This document shows, piece after piece, positions 44,629 through 52,922 of a stretch of DNA of 64,000 nucleotides (position 1 is its first letter; every line of letters starts with the position of its first letter). The position numbers and the translations under genes are program-made. The DNA comes from Micromonospora sp. MA102 (GTDB lineage: Bacteria > Actinomycetota > Actinomycetes > Mycobacteriales > Micromonosporaceae): the NCBI RefSeq assembly GCF_025460765.1, contig NZ_JAMWEG010000023.1:37128-101127 (forward strand), given 5' to 3'. The notes under the pieces are model-generated. The model ran no database searches. It was given only the letters and a program-made list of their open reading frames with translations, and had not been told where the DNA came from.

Positions 44629-44657
44629 CCGCCGCCCCCTCGACCCGGGGGCGGCGG
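44629..44657. terminator. Terminator between convergent genes
   Basis: Perfect 11-bp stem CCGCCGCCCCC with a 7-nt loop between the QorB-like gene and the HAD-IIB gene. Confidence 0.8.
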
Positions 44658-45434
44658 TCAGGCCGGCTCGGTCCGCAGCTTCACCAGGTCGTCGACGAGG
44701 CTCTCCACGTAGTCGGCCGTCTCCTCCCAGCGGGTGACGGCGACGCACCGGATGCCCATGGCCTTCACCGGGTAGTCGTTGCCGCCCACGTCGAGCCGGT
44801 CACCGACGAAGAGCACGTTGTCGATCTTCAGGTCCAGGCACTCCAGCAGCTTCCGCATGCCGTACGCCTTGTCCACGCCCTTGCGGGTGACGTCGATCGA
44901 GGTCGAGCCGCCACCCCGGACCTCCAGGTCGGGCAGCTTCGCGGCGACCGCGTCCCGCAGCCGCTTCTTCTTGCTGCCGTCCGGGTCCCAGCCGTACTTC
45001 TCCGCCGGCGGCGCGGACTGGCCCAGCGCCGAGAAGGTGATCTGGCTGCCCCGGTCCTCGATGATGTCGCCCCAGGTCTTCGGCTCCCAGAGGTCGAGCG
45101 CCTGCGCCGACTCGGTGAGCGCGGCGACGACCCGGATCTTGTCGGCCTCGCTCAGGTCCTCGGCGTAGACCTGCCGCCAGTCCCCGTCCCGCCACCGGTA
45201 GTAGCGGGTGCCGCAGGTCGGCATCAGGTGCAGCCGGCCGCGCTGCTCCTCGGTCAGGTCCAGGTGCGCGAGCATCTGCGCCTCGAACTGCTCGAACCGG
45301 CCACCGGAGATGACCAGCACATCCACCTCGGTGAGCAGGTGGCCGAGGAGCTCCGCCATCCGACGATCGATCTGGGACTTGGAAACCGCCAGCGTGTCGT
45401 CCAGGTCGAACGCCACCACTCGAAGATCGTTCAC
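44658..45434 (-). CDS. HAD-IIB family phosphatase (phosphomannomutase-like)
   Basis: 258 residues from the GTG at 45434. Motif I FDLDDTLAVSKSQI, motif II VLVISGGRFEQF, motif III with Lys in TRKGVDKAYGM, motif IV FVGDRLDVGGND. The size and the motif I region resemble eukaryotic-type phosphomannomutase and sucrose-phosphate phosphatase relatives. It should act on a sugar phosphate in the cytoplasm; which one is not clear. Confidence 0.85.
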   Translation of the reverse strand: MNDLRVVAFDLDDTLAVSKSQIDRRMAELLGHLLTEVDVLVISGGRFEQFEAQMLAHLDLTEEQRGRLHLMPTCGTRYYRWRDGDWRQVYAEDLSEADKIRVVAALTESAQALDLWEPKTWGDIIEDRGSQITFSALGQSAPPAEKYGWDPDGSKKKRLRDAVAAKLPDLEVRGGGSTSIDVTRKGVDKAYGMRKLLECLDLKIDNVLFVGDRLDVGGNDYPVKAMGIRCVAVTRWEETADYVESLVDDLVKLRTEPA

Positions 45435-45685
45435 GAAGTACCACCATGTCGTCGCGGGCAGGCCAGGACTAGCAGGGTACCGACTGACCCACTGCCACCC
45501 CGATGGCCCGGGGCTGGCGCCCGGTCGAGGCCGCCGACCACACAGCGCAGCCCCTCGCACGCAGGTTAACAGCGCGGACCGGAGGAAATCGGCCCGTTCC
45601 GGAGGCCCGTCAGGCCCGTCCGCCGCCCGGCACGCACCCTGAAAACCCGTTGGACAGGGCCGGCATCGACGACGATCGTGGCACC

Positions 45686-46423
45686 GTGCGACAGGACGAG
45701 ATCTGGGACGCCGAGACGGCGCAGCGCTATGACACACCGGGCACCGGGATGTTCGCGCCGGAGGTCCTCGGACCCACGGTGGACCGCCTCGCCGCGCTCG
45801 CCGGTGGCGGACGCGCCCTCGAGTTCGCCGTCGGCACCGGCCGGGTGGCCGTCCCGCTGGCGGAACGCGGCGTGCCGGTCACCGGGATCGAGCTGTCCGT
45901 ACCGATGATCGAGCAGCTCCGGACGAAGGCCGACGAGGCTACGATCCCGGTGGTCGTCGGCGACATGGCGACGGCCACGGCACCCGGCGACTTCACCCTC
46001 GTCTACCTGGTCTACAACACCATCTCCAACCTGCTCGACCAGGCGGAACAGGTCGCCTGCTTCCGCAACGCGGCCCGCCACCTCGGCCCGGGCGGGCGGT
46101 TCGTCATCGAGCTGTGGGTGCCCGAGCTGCGCAAGCTGCCCCCGGGCGTGCGGGCGACGGTGTGGCACGCCGATCCCGGCTACATCGGCCTGGACACCTA
46201 CGACGTGCTGCGCCAGCAGGTCGTGTCGCACCACTTCCGGTTCGGCGAGGGCCGCGAGGCGCGGGTGTCCCGCAGCCCGCACCGCTACATCTGGCCCGCC
46301 GAGCTGGACCTGATGGGCCAGCTGGCCGGCTTCGAGCTGGAGTCCCGGCACGCGGACTGGTCCGGGGCCGAGTTCACCGAGGAGTCCCGGTCCCACGTCT
46401 CCGTCTACCGCCTGACCGGCTGA
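45686..46423 (+). CDS. Class I SAM-dependent methyltransferase
   Basis: 245 residues from the GTG at 45686. ALEFAVGTGRVAVPLAERG is motif I, GIELSVPMIEQL the acidic loop after strand 2, and LVYLVYNTISNLLDQ motif II. A Methyltransf_25-like core; substrate unknown. An in-frame TTG twelve codons upstream is an alternative start. Confidence 0.87.
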   Translation: MRQDEIWDAETAQRYDTPGTGMFAPEVLGPTVDRLAALAGGGRALEFAVGTGRVAVPLAERGVPVTGIELSVPMIEQLRTKADEATIPVVVGDMATATAPGDFTLVYLVYNTISNLLDQAEQVACFRNAARHLGPGGRFVIELWVPELRKLPPGVRATVWHADPGYIGLDTYDVLRQQVVSHHFRFGEGREARVSRSPHRYIWPAELDLMGQLAGFELESRHADWSGAEFTEESRSHVSVYRLTG

Positions 46424-46444
46424 CCGGCGACTCCGCCCGCACGG

Positions 46445-46942
46445 TCAGTCGACCGCCGGGCTGCGCCGCTCCACGAGGACGACGTCCCGCCACCGGCCGT
46501 GCTGCCGGCCGACCCGCTCCCGCGTACCGACGACCCGGAAGCCCGCCCGGCGGTGCAGGGCGAGGCTTGCCGCGTTCTCGGGGAAGACACCGGACTGCAC
46601 GGTCCACACACCCGCCGCCTCGGTGGCGGCGATCAACGCGTCCAGCAGCAGCCGGCCGACGCCCCGCCCCTGGGCGGCCGGGCTCACGTACACGGAGTGC
46701 TCCACCACCCCCGCGTACACGGCACGGGTCGAGGTCGGCGAGACGGCGACCCAACCGACGACGGCGCCGTCGCCGTCGACGGCGACGAACCGGTGGTCGG
46801 GCAGCCGGACGGCGTCGAACTCCGGCCAGGTGGGAGCCGTGATCTCGAAGCTGGCGTCGCCGGCGTCGAGCCCGGCCTGGTAGATCGCCAGCACCGCGTC
46901 GGCGTCCTCCGCCGTCATCGGCCGGATCATGATGTCGGCCAT
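46445..46942 (-). CDS. GNAT acetyltransferase, phosphinothricin (PAT/Bar)-like
   Basis: 165 residues. IRPMTAEDADAVLAIYQAGL at the N terminus, then VEHSVYVSPAAQGRGVGRLLL (acetyl-CoA loop) and LHRRAGFRVVGTRERVGRQHGRWRDVVLV, the end seen in Pat/Bar and L-amino acid acetyltransferases. It may acetylate phosphinothricin, methionine sulfone or similar amino compounds. The direction and the next small frame upstream (47001-47087) suggest a short transcript. Confidence 0.88.
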   Translation of the reverse strand: MADIMIRPMTAEDADAVLAIYQAGLDAGDASFEITAPTWPEFDAVRLPDHRFVAVDGDGAVVGWVAVSPTSTRAVYAGVVEHSVYVSPAAQGRGVGRLLLDALIAATEAAGVWTVQSGVFPENAASLALHRRAGFRVVGTRERVGRQHGRWRDVVLVERRSPAVD

Positions 46943-47000
46943 CGAGCGACTCCCTCCCGGCTGTCGTGTCCCGCGGCCAGCCGATCCGTGAGATCTCCGG

Positions 47001-47087
47001 CTACGAGTACAGCATCATGAGGAGACCCCAGGCCAGCAGAGCGCAGCCGAGCCAGCCGCTGAACGCCGCCAGGGTGCCCGTGATCAC
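47001..47087 (-). CDS. Possible 28-residue single-helix membrane microprotein
   Basis: GTG at 47087 reads VITGTLAAFSGWLGCALLAW then GLLMMLYS and a TAG. The whole peptide is one hydrophobic helix with Gly/Ala small-residue spacing. An in-frame TAG lies seven codons upstream. The Shine-Dalgarno is weak (CAGGAT). It lies 58 nt upstream of the PAT-like gene on the same strand. It may be chance. Confidence 0.35.
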   Translation of the reverse strand: MITGTLAAFSGWLGCALLAWGLLMMLYS

Positions 47088-47161
47088 CGATCCTGCCGTC
47101 GGTTGCTACCTTCCCCGCTTGACGACGGCGACCAGGTGCTGAACGGGGATGGAGGACGACG

Positions 47162-47641
47162 GTGGGGGCAGAACTTCCAACCAGGCCTGTCGACATCAAG
47201 CGAATCGGACTCGACGCGGTCGATGAGGTCACCGAGCTCTTCCTCGGATACCTGGAGTTCTACAAACGCCCGAGCGGACCGGAAGCGGCAAGAGCGTTCC
47301 TGATGGAACGGCTCAAGCGAGATGAGTCGATCATCCTCGCCGCGAGGATGGAGGGCGAGCCCGCGCTGCTCGGTTTTGCTCAGGTCTACCGGTCGTTCTC
47401 CTCCGTTTCCATGGCTCCGGTGTGGATCCTCAACGATCTCTTCGTGAGCCCGCATGCGCGCCGTCTGGGGGTCGGGCGGGCTCTGGTCCGAATGGTCGTC
47501 GACCTGGCCCGATCCGCCGGCGCCGCTCGCGTCATCCTCAGCACCGACGAGAGCAACACCTCCGCACAGACCCTGTACGAGTCGGAGGGCTTCACCACCG
47601 GCCACCCGGTGCGCCACTACGTCCGGCGCACCGACGGGTGA
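47162..47641 (+). CDS. GNAT family N-acetyltransferase
   Basis: 159 residues. FLGYLEFYKRPSGPEAARAF, then WILNDLFVSPHARRLGVGRALV with the acetyl-CoA loop RRLGVGRA, and SNTSAQTLYESEGF. GGAGG lies six nt before the GTG. Several codons end in A or T (about 47200-47420) compared with its neighbours, so it may have been acquired later. Substrate unknown. Confidence 0.88.
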   Translation: MGAELPTRPVDIKRIGLDAVDEVTELFLGYLEFYKRPSGPEAARAFLMERLKRDESIILAARMEGEPALLGFAQVYRSFSSVSMAPVWILNDLFVSPHARRLGVGRALVRMVVDLARSAGAARVILSTDESNTSAQTLYESEGFTTGHPVRHYVRRTDG

Positions 47642-47652
47642 TACGGCCGGCC

Positions 47653-47700
47653 GCTTGGCGAGGCGCCCTCACCGGGAGTGTGGCGGGGGTGGCGCCAAGC
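47653..47700 (+). terminator. Terminator of the GNAT gene
   Basis: GCTTGGCG / CGCCAAGC (8 bp) encloses a GC-rich loop with further pairing. Confidence 0.55.
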
Positions 47701-47741
47701 TCCGGCAGGCGGAACAGTGATCGTTGATCAAGGGTTTGACC

Positions 47742-47817
47742 TGGTGCCCCCGGCAGGATTCGAACCTGCGACACACGGTTTAGGAAACCGATGCTCTATC
47801 CCCTGAGCTACGAGGGC
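47742..47817 (-). tRNA. tRNA-Arg (anticodon CCT)
   Basis: The minus strand reads GCCCTCGTAGCTCAGGGG at the 5' end; the anticodon arm CGGTT-TCCTAA-ACCG carries CCT; the T arm is GCAGGTTCGAATCCTGC; the acceptor stem closes with CGGGGGC, discriminator A and an encoded CCA (47742-47744). All four arms pair. Confidence 0.97.
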
Positions 47818-48056
47818 GCGAGGGCCTAGTTTAGCGACCTGGACGTTCACCTGGGGTGGCAGGGAGTGCCCCCCGTTCGCCCACCTCGCCCTGGCCCCTG
47901 TTCACCCAGCCCAGGAGCCACCCCGAGCACCCGAATCCCGGTACGGCCGCTTGACTTGGACCATGCTCTAGTTCCTAGCGTCTCGCTGATGAGTGCTGCT
48001 GGAGAGACCGCGGGGGCCGACCACGGGCCAGCGGTTCGTGGGACGGGAGCATCCCG

Positions 48057-48836
48057 ATGAAGGTGTTGGTGACCGGCGGGACGAGCGGACTGGGACTCGC
48101 CATGGCCGCCGCCCTGGCCGGGGCGGGGGCCACGGTCGCGTTGACCGGCCGATCCGCCGAGCGCGCGCGCTCGGTCGCCGCTGAACTTCCCCGGGCGTTC
48201 GGCATCGGCCTGGACGTGCGGGACGAGTCGTCGGTGACAACCGCGGTCGACCAGGCGTGGTCGCGGCTCGGCGGCATCGACATGCTGGTCAACAATGCCG
48301 GGATCGGCATGCGGACGGTCAACCCGCGCTTCATGACGCACCGGCAGGCGTTCTGGGAGGTTCCTGCCGATGGCTTCCGCGCGGTGATCGAGACGAACCT
48401 GACCGGTTACTTCCTGGTGGCGCGGGAGGTCACGCCGCGGATGCTGGCCGCGGGTGGCGGGCGCATCGTCAACATCTCGGTGAGTGAATCGACCATGCAG
48501 CGTGCGGGCTTCGTCCCCTACGGGCCCTCACGCGCCGGCAGTGAGTCGCTCTCCCGGATCATGGCTGCCGACCTGCGGGACACGGGGGTCACCGTCAACC
48601 TGCTGCTGCCCGGGGGCCCGACCGTGACGGGCATGTTGCCGCCCGACGCCGTACCCGAGGGACGACAGTTCCTGGAGCCGGCGGTGATGGGCCCGCCCAT
48701 CGTCTGGCTGGCGTCCGGCGCCGCAGCCGGGCTGCACGACGAGCGGATCGTCGCCGTCGAATTCGAGCGCTGGCTGGACGACAGGAACAGCAGAGAGCAG
48801 GGCGGGGCCGCTACGGCCGGCCCGAGCGGGGACTGA
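48057..48836 (+). CDS. SDR family protein with YxxxR active site
   Basis: 259 residues. LVTGGTSGLGLAMAAALAG and NNAGIGMRTVNP are the cofactor motifs; the catalytic Ser is in NISVSES. The Tyr motif reads YGPSRAG, with Arg (CGC) where classical SDRs have Lys. That substitution would weaken proton relay, so the activity may differ or be lost. GGGAG precedes the ATG. Substrate unknown. Confidence 0.85.
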   Translation: MKVLVTGGTSGLGLAMAAALAGAGATVALTGRSAERARSVAAELPRAFGIGLDVRDESSVTTAVDQAWSRLGGIDMLVNNAGIGMRTVNPRFMTHRQAFWEVPADGFRAVIETNLTGYFLVAREVTPRMLAAGGGRIVNISVSESTMQRAGFVPYGPSRAGSESLSRIMAADLRDTGVTVNLLLPGGPTVTGMLPPDAVPEGRQFLEPAVMGPPIVWLASGAAAGLHDERIVAVEFERWLDDRNSREQGGAATAGPSGD

Positions 48837-48870
48837 TCGTTCCGCCGGCCGTTACGGCGCGGCTGATCGG

Positions 48871-49110
48871 TCAGCGTTTCAGGTACGCCGGCGCGGCGTC
48901 GCGGACGACCGGTTCCGACGACGCCGTGCGCCGCGGCGTGGTCGACTGGGCGGTCCCGATCGGGTCCCGCGGTGGGAACACCACCACGATGCCGGCGGGC
49001 GGGGCCGCTGCCGTTGCACCTGACGACCGAGTCACCCTGCACCCAGGTCCACCCGCCCACGCTTTCGGTGAGCACGTCGTACGGCGCCCGCTGGACCCCG
49101 GCTGTTGATC
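48871..49110 (-). pseudogene. Frameshifted C-terminal fragment of an unknown gene
   Basis: Minus strand frame A reads APYDVLTESVGGWTWVQGD then SVVRCNGSGPA; frame B continues GIVVVFPPRDPIGTAQSTTP and ends DAAPAYLKR before TGA (48871). A one- or two-base change in the GC-run near 48985-49000 would join them into one coherent protein end. No start or N-terminal part is found. The MFS gene reads into its left part in a third frame. Confidence 0.5.
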
Positions 49111-50294
49111 CGAGGCCGCCGGGTTGCGGCGACGAGGGTGGCTGCGGCGCACAGCGCGGCCGCCCAGACGAGCGTGGCGTCGGCCGAGGTGTGATCGGCG
49201 ATGGTTCCGGCCGCCCACGGGCCGACGGTCTGGCCGGCGGCGAAGACCGTGGTGAAAGCGGCGAGGGTGGGAGCCCAGTCTTCAGGGCGGGTCGCGCCAC
49301 GGATCGTCGCGGTGACGGCGGCCGGAACAGTCATGAACGTGCCGCCGTAGAACACGACCGAGACGACGAGGACAACGTATGACGAGCTGGCAAGGGGCAG
49401 CGCGCTCGCGCCGGCGAGGAGGGCCAGCACGGTGGTGAGGACACGCGCCGGCGGCCATGCGCCGATGAGTGGGCTCCACATGGGCGGCGCGACCACGGCA
49501 CTGATCCCCAGGAGGGCCCACAGTGTGCTGACCTGCCAGGTGGGCACGGCTTCCTGGGTCAGGGCGGCTGACAGGAAGGTGACGTAGGCGATGTATCCGG
49601 CTGCGAAGAGCAGGTAGGCGACGGCGGTGCGCCACAGGTGCCGGATCTCGCGTCGACCTGTCGTGAGCTGCGGCTCGGGTTCGTCGACGCGGGCGGCGGC
49701 CCAGCTGACGGCGGTGGCCGCGAGGGCACAGACGGCCAGTCCGGTCCAGGCCAGCGGCCATGCGTGCGGGGCGTACGTCGCCAGGCTCGGAAGCCAGGCC
49801 GCGCTGACGGCGATGCCCAGCCCGGCCCCGGCGAAGTAGATCGTGATGGGTGCGGCTGAACGCGCGGCGGCGGCGCTGCGCGAGGCGATCACGCCTCCGG
49901 CGACGAAGACCAGGGCGCCGCCGGCACCCGCCGCCGCGCGTGCGGTGAGCAGCGCCAGGTATGCGCTGCTCACCGCGGTGGCGGCCAGGGCAAGGGCCGT
50001 GACCAGCATGCCCAACCGGAAGGTCGCGGTGGAACCCCAGCGCCGCGCGGCGACGCCGGCAAACGCGGCGCCCAGCAGGTATCCCACGCTGTTGGCGGTG
50101 GTCAGGGCACCGGCTCGGGCAAGGCTCCACCCGAGATCGGTCCGCATGGCCGGCAGGAGCAGACCGTAGGCGAATCGGGAGATCCCCAGGGCCGACGCGG
50201 TTCCCAGGGCGAGTCGCGCGGCGGTCCAGTACACCCTCGGGGCCCGGCGGGAGCGCGAGCGCGGGGCCCCGGCAGCGGCGCGGATCCGGTTCAC
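49032..50294 (-). CDS. MFS transporter, YbfB/YjiJ family
   Basis: 420 residues with twelve hydrophobic helices. RFAYGLLLPAMRTDLGWSLA and TANSVGYLLGAAFAG are the YbfB signatures; the second half starts near WRTAVAYLLFAAGYIAYVTF. It probably exports a small organic compound. The GTG at 50294 overlaps the stop of the hydrolase gene upstream (GTGA). The last 25 residues (NSRGPAGAVRRAHRKRGRVD...) are basic, unlike a normal MFS end, and run over the gene fragment at 48871-49110, so the native stop may have been lost. Confidence 0.88.
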   Translation of the reverse strand: MNRIRAAAGAPRSRSRRAPRVYWTAARLALGTASALGISRFAYGLLLPAMRTDLGWSLARAGALTTANSVGYLLGAAFAGVAARRWGSTATFRLGMLVTALALAATAVSSAYLALLTARAAAGAGGALVFVAGGVIASRSAAAARSAAPITIYFAGAGLGIAVSAAWLPSLATYAPHAWPLAWTGLAVCALAATAVSWAAARVDEPEPQLTTGRREIRHLWRTAVAYLLFAAGYIAYVTFLSAALTQEAVPTWQVSTLWALLGISAVVAPPMWSPLIGAWPPARVLTTVLALLAGASALPLASSSYVVLVVSVVFYGGTFMTVPAAVTATIRGATRPEDWAPTLAAFTTVFAAGQTVGPWAAGTIADHTSADATLVWAAALCAAATLVAATRRPRINSRGPAGAVRRAHRKRGRVDLGAG

Positions 50295-51136
50295 CGGATG
50301 GCGTCCTTCAGGTGCCGGTCGAGGAAGGCGATCACCGTACGGGCGAGGGCGACTCGATGGTCGGACAGGGCGTGGTCGGTGGGGAAGACGTGGTGCTCGA
50401 GTCCGGTGACGGGGTGGGCGAGGTAGGCGTCCACCAGCGGCCCGTGGTGGACACCGGCGGGGGTGACGACGTCGCGGTCGGTGCCGATCAGCAGCACCGG
50501 GCGGGTGGCCAGCCGTGGCGCGAGGCGCGCCAGGCTCCACGCGTCCCCTGCCTCCTCCATCTCCGCGACCAGCGCCTGCGCGCTCGTGCCGCGCAGGGGC
50601 AGTAGTTCACCCGCCCAGTCGGCGAGGTAGGCGGCTCGCGCGGCCGGGTCGCTCCGGCAGGCGGCGGCGGCCGTACCGAGGTCGAACCCGGCCACCGAAC
50701 CGACTGCGGCCACACCGGGATCGGCGGCCGCGGTCATCAGCGCGGCGAAGCCGCCCAGGCTGTGGCCGATGACGGCCAGCCGGCCCGGGTCGAGAGCGTG
50801 GGCCGTGGCAACCTCGGGCTCACGCAGGCGGGCGACCACGCGGGCGGAGTCCTCCAGCACATGGGTCCACGACCAGGTGCCGTCCATCCCCCATGAGCCG
50901 CGGTAGTGGAACACCAGCGCCGCGTATCCGGCTCGCCGCAACGCCTGCGCGAGGTCGAAGTTCCGCTCATGTCCCGGGAAGCCGTGCAGCAGGACCACGC
51001 CGGGGTGCGGACCCGCCCCGGCCGGCAGATGCAGGACGCCCAGCAGCGTGGCGCCCGCGCTCGGGAAGGTGACGGGCACGGTGCGCGCGGCGGGTCCCTG
51101 GGCGTCGACGGTTTCGGTGACGAGGGGATCTGACAC
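50291..51136 (-). CDS. Alpha/beta hydrolase (dienelactone hydrolase-like)
   Basis: 281 residues. VVLLHGFPGHERNFDLAQAL gives the oxyanion loop, VIGHSLGGFAAL the nucleophile Ser, LLIGTDRDVVTP the Asp and FPTDHALSDHRV the His. The cap is short. GGGAG precedes the GTG. It is the first gene of an operon with the MFS transporter and is divergent from a TetR gene, with a matched operator over its promoter. It may detoxify an ester that the transporter handles. Confidence 0.9.
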   Translation of the reverse strand: MSDPLVTETVDAQGPAARTVPVTFPSAGATLLGVLHLPAGAGPHPGVVLLHGFPGHERNFDLAQALRRAGYAALVFHYRGSWGMDGTWSWTHVLEDSARVVARLREPEVATAHALDPGRLAVIGHSLGGFAALMTAAADPGVAAVGSVAGFDLGTAAAACRSDPAARAAYLADWAGELLPLRGTSAQALVAEMEEAGDAWSLARLAPRLATRPVLLIGTDRDVVTPAGVHHGPLVDAYLAHPVTGLEHHVFPTDHALSDHRVALARTVIAFLDRHLKDAIR

Positions 51137-51147
51137 GGCTGCTCCCT

Positions 51148-51163
51148 AGATGGTTCCGGTCGG
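51148..51163 (-). promoter_or_regulatory. TetR operator copy facing the hydrolase operon
   Basis: Minus strand CCGACCGGAACCATCT; matches 14 of 16 bases of the copy at 51192-51207 and overlaps the hydrolase promoter. Confidence 0.65.
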
Positions 51164-51191
51164 TTCGATGAGACGCTAGCAGCACATCGGG

Positions 51192-51207
51192 CCGACTGGT
51201 ACCATCT
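51192..51207 (+). promoter_or_regulatory. TetR operator copy facing tetR
   Basis: CCGACTGGTACCATCT; contains the -10 TACCAT (51200-51205), seven nt before the GTG at 51213, so the tetR mRNA is leaderless. The two copies point away from each other, 44 bp centre to centre. Confidence 0.65.
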
Positions 51208-51212
51208 CTCCC

Positions 51213-51812
51213 GTGCCCGTTCCCAAAGGCAGCAGCCTCGACCCTGGCCGCACCCGGGCCGCGATCCTCCGCTCGGCGGAGGGCATGCTCTACGAGCACG
51301 GGCTCGACGGCGTGGGCATCGCGGAGCTGTGCGCCGAGGCGGGCATCTCCAAGGAGACGCTGTACCGCCACTTCGGGTCCAAGGATGGGCTCATCCGCTC
51401 CGTCCTCGAAGCCCGCAGTGACCGCGTCACGCGCTGGCTGGCGCAGGCTGCCACCGACGCGGGCACCGAGCCGGCGGCCCAGCTCGCCGCGGTCTTCGAC
51501 GCTCTCGGCGTCTGGTTCAGGGAGCCGGGCTTCCGCGGCTGCGCCATTGTCAACGCCGCCACCCAGCACCATGCGGCTCCGGCCAGCACCGTCGCCGCCA
51601 ACCATCTCGGCCGCTACCTGGACCTCTTCACCACGATCGCCGACCGGGCCGGAGCCGCGCGTCCCGCCGTGCTGGGACGGCAGCTTCTCCTGCTCCTGGA
51701 AGGCGCCACCGTGGTCGCCGACCATCTCGAAGGCCCCGGCGCCGCGAACGACGCCCGCGACGCGGCGCTCGCCCTCCTGAGCAGCGCGGCCAGGCGGCCC
51801 GCCGACAGCTAG
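51213..51812 (+). CDS. TetR/AcrR family regulator
   Basis: 199 residues. RTRAAILRSAEGMLYEHGL, then GIAELCAEAGISKETLYRHF is the helix-turn-helix; the ligand domain carries FREPGFRGCAIVNAATQHH, the pattern of the YcdC/LmrA-like group. It starts leaderless at the GTG 51213. It probably represses itself, the divergent hydrolase-MFS operon, and perhaps the hydrolase gene 16 nt downstream. Confidence 0.92.
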   Translation: MPVPKGSSLDPGRTRAAILRSAEGMLYEHGLDGVGIAELCAEAGISKETLYRHFGSKDGLIRSVLEARSDRVTRWLAQAATDAGTEPAAQLAAVFDALGVWFREPGFRGCAIVNAATQHHAAPASTVAANHLGRYLDLFTTIADRAGAARPAVLGRQLLLLLEGATVVADHLEGPGAANDARDAALALLSSAARRPADS

Positions 51813-51828
51813 GCGTTCCGGAGGACAC

Positions 51829-52749
51829 ATGTCGAAAACCCTGTCGAATGCCGAACTGGCGCGCTCACTCAAGGGCGGGTTCGTCAGCAGCCACGCCGAG
51901 GTCAACGGCGTCCGCCTGCACTACGTGGCGGGCGGCCGAGGCGAGCCGCTGATCCTGCTGCCGGGCTGGCCGCAGACGTGGTGGGAGTTCCACAAGATCA
52001 TGCCCGCCCTCGCCGAAGGCCGTCGGGTCATCGCCGTCGACCTGCGGGGCATGGGCGGCTCGGACAAGCCCGCGGACGGATACGACAAGAGGACGATGGC
52101 CGCCGACATCCTCGCGCTCACGCGCCACCTCGGCCACGACACGGTCGATATCGCCGGACACGACATCGGCGGCATGGTCGCCTTCGCCTTCGCGGCCAAC
52201 CACCCGGCAAGCACACGACGGATAGCGCTCCTGGACATCGCCCACCCCGACGACCGGTTCTACAACTACTCACTCCTGCCCGCGCCCGGGCGCCAGCAGG
52301 TGGGCGGCGACATCCACGCCGGACCGGGACGGTTCCTGTGGTGGTTCGCGTTCAACCAGGTCCCCGGCCTGCCTGAACGCCTGCTCGCCGGCCGCTCCCG
52401 CCTGCTGGTCGACTGGATGATCGACTACCTGGTCGAGGACCCGAGCGCCATCAGCGACCGCGACCGGGACATCTACGCGCACGCCTACTCCACCGAGGAG
52501 GCGATCCGCGCCGGCAACGCCTGGTACCGGGCGTTCGGCCAGGACATCGCCGATGGGAAGATCTACGGACCCGTACGCGCACCGTTGCTGGGCCTCGGCG
52601 GCGGCGAAGGCGGTTACCAACTCCTCAAGGCGTTGCTGCCGGACAAGGGCACCGACGTCGAGGTCGCCGCCGTGGTCGACAGCGGCCACTACCTCGCCGA
52701 AGAACAACCCGAGGCCGTCGTCCGGCACCTCACCCGCTTCTTCGCCTGA
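51829..52749 (+). CDS. Alpha/beta hydrolase, epoxide hydrolase/dehalogenase-like
   Basis: 306 residues. LPGWPQTWWEFHKI is the oxyanion loop (HGxP position changed to PGWP); the nucleophile is Asp in AGHDIGGMVA; the His is in DSGHYLAEEQPE. An Asp nucleophile indicates epoxide hydrolase or haloalkane dehalogenase activity, not an esterase. GGAGG is before the ATG. It follows tetR by 16 nt and is likely in its operon. Confidence 0.9.
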   Translation: MSKTLSNAELARSLKGGFVSSHAEVNGVRLHYVAGGRGEPLILLPGWPQTWWEFHKIMPALAEGRRVIAVDLRGMGGSDKPADGYDKRTMAADILALTRHLGHDTVDIAGHDIGGMVAFAFAANHPASTRRIALLDIAHPDDRFYNYSLLPAPGRQQVGGDIHAGPGRFLWWFAFNQVPGLPERLLAGRSRLLVDWMIDYLVEDPSAISDRDRDIYAHAYSTEEAIRAGNAWYRAFGQDIADGKIYGPVRAPLLGLGGGEGGYQLLKALLPDKGTDVEVAAVVDSGHYLAEEQPEAVVRHLTRFFA

Positions 52750-52922
52750 CGTGCCGCAAGCCGCCCGGCACCTGCCACACCGGCGCTGACTGCCGATCAC
52801 CGCGCCGATCTGGCATCGAGCGGACCGAATTCAATGCTGACGCCCCAGTAGGATCAGTGGGTTGCCCCGATCGGTGGCCCTCGCGTTGCCGAACCGTGTC
52901 CGGGACGGGAAAGGCTTGTCGG

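Noticed and set aside
47742..47817. attL of an integrative element at tRNA-Arg
   Set aside because: No second copy of the tRNA 3' end and no integrase gene were found in the window.
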